Assembly: GCA_008477525.1 (NCBI GenBank)
Contig: SPDT01000010.1
Span: 1,984,001-2,048,000 of the forward strand
From: Hypomyces perniciosus
Taxonomy: Eukaryota > Ascomycota > Sordariomycetes > Hypocreales > Hypocreaceae
Direction of reading: 5' to 3'
Length of the DNA: 64,000 bases
The notes beneath the pieces are model-generated. The model worked only from the letters and a program-made list of their open reading frames with translations, was not told where the DNA came from and did not search any database. The number at the start of each line of letters is the position of its first letter. The stretch's first letter is position 1. This document shows positions 58,872-64,000 of this stretch, in pieces. The position numbers and the translations under genes were made by a program.

Positions 58872-59188
58872 ATGAAGTTCAACCTCCCTGTTCTCGTCAG
58901 CCTTCTCACGGCCACTTCCGGGCTTTCCTCGCCTGTAGAGGAGAGACAAGGGACGATTGAAGTTGTAGTATACGACGGACAATCCGGTAGAGGTGCTTTC
59001 ATTACTGTTGCCGTCGAGTCAGGAGTTTGTAGTAAGACCCCCCAATTCCGTGCTAGATGGATAGAATAAGTCGACTTTCTATTCCCTCCTTATTAACCTC
59101 GCGAATAGAGACTTTCCCTGCCGATTTTAGGGACCGGATTTCATCTTTCTCCAAGCCACAAGGCATAGAGTGCAGGCTCTTTGAGTAG
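58872..59188 (+). CDS. Small secreted protein
   Basis: Two exons (58872-59031 and 59109-59188) are joined by a 77-nt intron (GTAAGA..TAG with an ATTAAC branch-like site), in phase, giving 79 residues. The N-terminus MKFNLPVLVSLLTATSGLSS is a signal peptide, followed by PVEERQGTIEV, which may carry a KR/ER-type processing site. The mature part has IEVVVYDGQSGRGAFITVAV, a GVCKTFPADFRDRISSF segment and ends IECRLFE. Two Cys residues (in GVC and ECR) would allow one disulfide. Size, signal peptide and position among decayed accessory genes fit an effector-like or antimicrobial-like secreted protein, but no function is known. Related proteins usually continue past the RLFE motif, so this one may be truncated. 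Confidence 0.6.
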
Positions 59189-59841
59189 GTTCCTTCAAGC
59201 GTTTCCCTTCATTAATATATCTCAACGACTTAACCAAAATCGCAGCGGAAATAGGTGCAATGGCCAGAGCGGAGTATTCAATGCGCCTCAGGCCCTCGTT
59301 TGCACTCTTGGGAATATGGACGGCATTGCCAATAGTATTAGATGTCAGTAGACCTGAGCACGTAACACATCAAAGTCACAGGTTATGCTATGGACGCGAT
59401 ACCAGACACGGAGGCTCGATGGATGTCGGTCCTTGTCATATTGGACGTCTGTCGCAGACGAAGTCATGCTAAGCGGATCATGGTCGGTTGGGAACATGCT
59501 CCAGAATGGTGGGGGTAGGTCTCAGCATATGCCGTTTTACTTCCAGTCTCTCTCTAATGATAGTTAATGCTTCATTTAATTGACCATATATGCTGAAATG
59601 TTGAGCTCGATGTTGTGACGTGATTCGGCGCCGTGTCACTACAAGTAAATCTCCGGGATTGTCAAAACGAAGCAGTGGAAATACAATGCATGTCATTCGA
59701 AGCCCGTCATGAATAGAAAGAAAAACAATCATCTCGTACGTTTCGACCAGACCTATCCCAACTTACTGGGTTTCTACACTGCAGTTCTGAACTGTTCCTA
59801 TAGAAAGCCAGGACCCGCTACTGTACAAATAGGACGCTGTA
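59189..59841. other. Intergenic region with unassigned short frames
   Basis: A 70-codon plus-strand frame around 59260-59470 reads plausibly (MARAEYSMRLRPSFALLGIW) but has no recognisable domain or splice partner. Nothing else is seen. Confidence 0.3.
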
Positions 59842-59920
59842 CAGTGGGGAGAAGAAAGTTTCGGTAACTTTTGTAAGGCAGCTCTATACAAAATTTACCG
59901 AAACATTTTGCGTGGCACTG
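59842..59920. mobile_element. MITE-like palindromic element, copy 2
   Basis: This 79-bp copy of the element at 449-526 is flanked by TA on both sides. The left 38 bases (CAGTGGGGAGAAGAAAG onward) are identical to copy 1, and the right end TTTTGCGTGGCACTG matches too. The centre differs by several substitutions and one inserted base. It lies about 200 bp before a truncated transposase, but nothing shows that this transposase mobilised it. Confidence 0.75.
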
Positions 59921-60125
59921 TACTTCGTACGAGTAATATGATGCATTACACACTTTTCTTCCGTGCACACTTGAAAAAAGGGGCTCCACCTCCAACTTCA
60001 ACATAAATGGATACTAATCCAAGCCTGTACTCGTAAATAAATATATAAATAAACGAATAATAACGTAGTCCACAAGCGAGCTAGCCACCCCTCCATAATA
60101 GAACTATCCTTCTTCAATTACTTAT

Positions 60126-60674
60126 TTCTCCACCAAAAATTATGAATCGTTAGATAAAGAGAGTCAAATTATCTTAGCTATTCAGGCTATACGGAAAACC
60201 CCAGAGCTAAGTCTCCGAGCGGCTGCAAGGATCAATATGGTTGACTGAAGCACTCTTGGCAAGCGTCTTAAAGGAATTACTGCACGACACGATACTATGC
60301 CTAATTCTCGGAAACTCACAGTTCTAGAGGAATCCACAATTATTCAATATGTCCTTGACCTAGATTCGCGATCATTTCCTCCCCGGCTTCGTGGTGTTGA
60401 AGATATGGCAAATCGACCGCTCGCGGATCGCGACGCGCCTCCTGTAGGAGTTAACTGGGCTTCAAACTTCGTCAAGCGCCATAAACAGCTATCAACGCGT
60501 TTTACGCGTAGATATGATTACCAGAGGGCTTTATGCGAAGACTCAACTATCATTTGTGGCTGGTTTGAGCTTGTGCGTAATCCAATCGCGAAATACGGCA
60601 TCCACGAGTCAGATATTTACAACTTTGATGAGACTGGCTTTATGATGGGCATCATCTCAACCAGCGTGACCTGT
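60126..60674 (+). pseudogene. Truncated Fot1/pogo-type (Tc1/mariner) transposase
   Basis: A reading frame in phase over about 180 codons shows a first helix-turn-helix (QIILAIQAIRKTPELSLRAA), then a CENP-B-type DNA-binding region (LTVLEESTIIQYVLDLDSR, WASNFVKRHKQL). The start of the DDE catalytic domain with its first Asp follows (DIYNFDETGFMMG). A TGA at 60246-60248 interrupts the first helix-turn-helix (INMVD then STLGKRL). After ISTSVTC near 60665 the homology stops abruptly and a TACGGAGTA 9-mer follows at 60681. The catalytic second and third acidic residues are missing, so the copy is dead. No ATG precedes the first helix. The element's termini are not found. Confidence 0.8.
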
Positions 60675-60976
60675 ATGCAGTACGGAGTATATCTAAGCAG
60701 GCATTCATAGGACAAAATTTCTTCGAGGACACGCCACAGCCTGAGCTGTTTCATGAATGAGCAACAGCAATCCAGGCGATAAGGAAGTAGATGAAGCAAA
60801 GGTTTGGTGTGTACAGCAAAGAAAGAGGCCACCAAACTCTAACGAAAAGGATAACCTGAGGTAAGCCATGCATACAGAACACTACATGGCGAGGCGTATC
60901 TAATACTTAATTATAGAAAGGTTTTCTAAGACGCCCATGTCCTTGAGCTTTCTCCTGTATTCATTTCAATTTAGCC

Positions 60977-61636
60977 ATGTCATATCAACAAGACACCGAA
61001 CCTGGACGCCTTCCCAACGGCAAAATCGTCATCTTGAATGGCTTTCCTGGCACAGGCAAACTTACAATTTTAACGCGAATAAAGAGCCTTTTGCCTTGCG
61101 ACAAAGTTCGCCTCATCGACAATCACCTTCTCATCGACCCAGTACAGGCCATCTACCCCGACAGAAGCGCAGTACACCATGAGCTGCGGCGCAAAATCCG
61201 ACAACATGTCTTTGAGGCCGTCGGAGAGCTTGCACAGGAAGGGCATACAATTCTTATGACGGAGTGCCTGGCGGAGAATAACCCAGACGTTGCCGTCTTC
61301 CATGAGTATCTCGCCATGGTCCGCGGCACCGATATACCACTTTTCTGGGTCAACCTCCATTGTGAACAGGCCGTCCTGGAGCAGCGGTTGGCGAGCAAGG
61401 AGCGCCGAGAAGGGACCAAGACCAAGTTGACTGACGTTGGCATTCTCCGGGAGTTGATGAGCGAACATCAACTCCTAAGACCGTCCCGATGCGACACCGA
61501 GCTAGCTACGCTATTTTTTGGGGTGTTGGATGTGAGCGGAACGGTGGAAGAGGCGGTCGATGGTCTTCTACACATACTCGATCACGGGACGTCTTTTCCC
61601 ACGACTTGCCCTTCCGGTCTTGACCCTGGGGTCTGA
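60977..61636 (+). CDS. P-loop NTPase, kinase-like
   Basis: This is a 219-residue single-exon protein from the ATG at 60977. A Walker A motif, NGFPGTGKLT (about residues 21-30), is followed by an LIDNHLLIDPVQAIYPDRS segment, TILMTECLAENNPDVAVFHEY and QAVLEQRLASKERREGTKTK. The last matches the flexible lid of small-molecule or polynucleotide kinase-like AAA_33 proteins. There is no signal peptide. Such proteins phosphorylate small metabolites, antibiotics or nucleic acid ends, and the substrate cannot be told. The C-terminus (GTSFPTTCPSGLDPGV) looks extended and less conserved. The gene is intact despite the decayed surroundings. Confidence 0.75.
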   Translation: MSYQQDTEPGRLPNGKIVILNGFPGTGKLTILTRIKSLLPCDKVRLIDNHLLIDPVQAIYPDRSAVHHELRRKIRQHVFEAVGELAQEGHTILMTECLAENNPDVAVFHEYLAMVRGTDIPLFWVNLHCEQAVLEQRLASKERREGTKTKLTDVGILRELMSEHQLLRPSRCDTELATLFFGVLDVSGTVEEAVDGLLHILDHGTSFPTTCPSGLDPGV

Positions 61637-63630
61637 CGCAGCTGATCTGGAGATTATCTACTGACCTCCTCACTGCACCGGAATCGACTAACGACAAGCC
61701 GGCCTTTGCCTACCTGGCGGGAGACGAGAGACCCTTCTGTATCATCGCCTACATCAATTCTTGGGAACTGGCTCTCAAAGCATAGCAGCTTATATACCAA
61801 GCAACCCTGGTCTGGATTTGGCAATAACTGGGAAAGTAGAATATAATTAAGGGAGTGCAATGAAAAAAGCATTATTGTATGTCATGGAATTATGAATATC
61901 ATATCATCATTGACCTTGAAAAGAATATGGGGCGTCAGCGCTACGGTATATATGCCTGGAGGAGCGCAGAGGATTTTATCCTTGCCATCTCAGAGATACT
62001 AATTTCAACCTTATCCATGCATTTACTATGGGTTCAAAATTTTGATGAGCTTTTTATATTATTGATCAGTCTGACTGAGGCCTGGCGCAAGTGCACCAGC
62101 ATGGCCTTGGGTTGATATAAATCCAATTCCGCTATGAATCCAAATTCAAAGACTCAAGCTGAGACTGCCTGCAGTAAATCCTGATACGTGGCACAGGGAC
62201 TAAAAGGCTACTGGGTGTTCTAGAAAGCCCTGGAGTATAATCTAGTTGTTATGCTATTACATAGGCCTTTCAGAAGACTTCAAGAAACGGGTTGTATGCT
62301 AAAAAATGTACAAGGTCACTTATCCACGTATCTGTGATGGGTCTACATTTTTGCTGCTAAATGTTTAACTTGTCATATATGCTAATACTTCATAAGGTTT
62401 GTGGAGACATAAGGAAAACTGACCAAACGATCTCCATGCAGATTACCCTGAAATTTGAACGTTTCGATTACTCAAGAATGGCTGTCTTATAATAATATCA
62501 ATAACCTATCAGTGGAGATTCCGATGGCCCACAATAATATAACCCGGCACTTGTTCTGCCGCTTGTTCCACCACCTGGTCATCCTCATTGCTTCTTCCCG
62601 CGTCAAAACTCCGGGGCTTAGGATAGGCTGGTCTTGAACGTGCGGTTTTATTGTCAGTAGCAGCCTATCATTCTGCTAGTGGAGCCAGGAGGCGACAATG
62701 CTGTTCTAACGTTGCTGATCGAAGGCAACAAATTCCTTCGCCAGCTCGAGCCTGCGCTGTCCCACTCACATATGAATAACGGTGAAGTTCCTTTAGCCCG
62801 TCTAAGTCGTTAAGATCACCACGAGGGTATGAGTAAGTGTGTGGATCACTATTGGTAAGCATGATCCATGTAGTAAATCGCCGCCTCAGCCGTTATCCCA
62901 GGAACTCCGTACGTACCTTTGTATTCCGTGGTCATATATTATATTTGGGGTCGTCATGCTCCACTTTGTGGATTATATCCATGGGTCTACCCACTATGTA
63001 ACCGTTCGATACCCTTGACTTTGGGTTCGAATAGCGAAGCATCATCTGTGGATGAAAGAGGTTGGCAGGCGTTTGGCGACAGGGGAAAACCAGGATCAAC
63101 GTGCCAAGGATTATTAGCATATAGGTATGAGGATCTACTCTTACCGATTTACCCTGCTAGACACTCATACTAGTACTCAGTATATAGTACATATATATCG
63201 CGCTGATCTACATAGTTTCTCCGCTTTTGATTAGTAATAGTTAGCTGTTATTGTATTATTGCTATGGCTTGCTAGTATCCTATATAGACCTTTGGTATAA
63301 ATTGTTATAGGCAGGCAGTTCCTCGCAGCTTGACTTCCATAAGCCTTTGAGTTTAATAATTAAACTATAGATTCCATTCAGTGTACTCAATATATGCTTA
63401 TCCTATTAGGTTGCTTTCATAGTAGTAAGCCACTTGGCCTATCCCGAAGTGGGAGGACCTTATCGGTATATGGCTGACTATAGCTAGTGCTGAGGTAGGC
63501 AGACTGGATTCTATTAGTACTTCGCAAATTGCTGTATGTGAGGCAGCCCCTGCGCGATCTAATGCTCGCTTATTCTCGACCATTATTTATGGTCAGCATC
63601 TTGCTAAAGCGAGACCTATGAGAACTACTA
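61637..63630. other. Intergenic region with possible gene fragments
   Basis: Isolated protein-like stretches occur. One is on the minus strand near 62862-62730 (NDLDGLKELHRYSY, followed by a GTGAGT donor-like site). Another is on the minus strand near 62640-62530 (GVLTREEAMRMTRWWNKRQ). Neither can be joined to a full gene and no family is recognised. They are probably remnants. Confidence 0.3.
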
Positions 63631-63984
63631 GGATTGAACTTTTATAAGCAAGGCGATGGAAGCTGGAAATTCTACGTTAATAATGGTGACGGAACTGTTC
63701 AGGGAACTTGTTATCAGAATCTTGTCTCGCAAAACTGTGTTAACGAAAGGGCGGCTGTGCATTGGGGTGAAAGTCTGGTCTGTTACAGCTATATTTGCCA
63801 ACCATAGCCTGGAGGTCCGTCAGGGGAGCGAAGTTATCAGGCAATGAGAGATTGGGAAAGTCTGGGAGAAATCAACTACCAGGAAGCTGGCTGTGAGTAT
63901 GTGAGGAGAGTGAAAGGTGATAGAGGGCAAGTGGATTGCAAATCTAGATCTGGCGAATACAATGGTAACCATATCTTCGTCTAA
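63631..63984 (+). pseudogene. Secreted-protein-like exon with one in-frame stop
   Basis: After a TAG acceptor-like site at about 63628-63630, one frame runs 118 codons to a TAA at 63982-63984. It is broken only by TAG at 63805-63807. The coding character is good and Cys recur: QGDGSWKFYVNNGDGTVQGT, CYQNLVSQNCV, HWGESLVCYSYICQ, then after the stop EAGCEYVRRVKGDRGQVDCK. No upstream ATG or signal peptide exon could be joined with confidence. It resembles small Cys-containing secreted proteins, but the family is not recognised. Exon boundaries are tentative. Confidence 0.45.
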
Positions 63985-64000
63985 CATGAGCCGTCTGCTA

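Noticed and set aside
61070..61471. Antisense open frames inside the P-loop kinase gene
   Set aside because: They mirror the coding strand and have no independent start or motif.
62990..63070. Possible tRNA gene suggested by a GGTTCGAAT B-box-like word
   Set aside because: No matching A box or cloverleaf stem could be found around it.
1..64000. CRISPR arrays, bacterial operons or ribosome-binding sites
   Set aside because: The window is eukaryotic with spliced genes. The only arrays are microsatellites and the 9-mer triplet, which lack spacers.

Overview
The window looks like nuclear chromosomal DNA of a filamentous ascomycete (Pezizomycotina). The evidence is short GT..AG introns of about 39-180 nt with CTAAC/CTAAT-like branch points, Zn2Cys6 regulators, a GrrA-type F-box/LRR protein, a fungal MEP ammonium transporter, a GPI-type wall protein and Fot1/pogo-type transposon debris. 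I cannot name the species. Some core proteins, notably the Rvs161 BAR protein, read like those of Sordariomycetes, but that is only an impression.

Layout. At 1-370 there is an AT-rich block, then a 78-bp palindromic MITE-like element. From 1.1 to 10.4 kb lie a GH47 alpha-mannosidase, a single-pass wall/membrane protein, a class 3 lipase and a Zn2Cys6 regulator. From 10.4 to 26 kb the DNA is gene-poor and rich in microsatellites. It carries only a GPI-anchored Ser/Thr-rich protein (17.2 kb) and a TauD-like dioxygenase (21-22.4 kb). From 26 to 46.6 kb is a housekeeping island: a seven-exon zinc-cluster protein, an acidic unknown protein, an OCRL-type inositol 5-phosphatase facing Dcp1, the BAR protein Rvs161 facing peptidyl-tRNA hydrolase, an ammonium transporter with GATAAG sites upstream, and GrrA.

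From about 48 kb to the right end the character changes to accessory DNA. It holds an F-box gene with one in-frame stop, an 855-bp remnant of a GH36 alpha-galactosidase, a short TPR protein that looks like the front of a TPR-CHAT protein, a frameshifted membrane protein, a frameshifted secreted protein, a small secreted protein, a second AT-rich block, a second copy of the MITE, a truncated transposase, a P-loop kinase-like gene and a broken Cys-containing ORF. Several of the breaks are stop codons that a single C:G to T:A change could create. This would fit RIP or ordinary decay near repeats.

The left and right ends resemble each other: each has an AT-rich block and a copy of the same MITE. 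The non-coding DNA is seeded with a 9-mer (TACTCCGTA or its complement) and a 16-nt palindrome, both far more often than chance predicts. Many gene models below were rebuilt by hand from splice sites and phase. No homology search could be run, so family names rest on recognised motifs.
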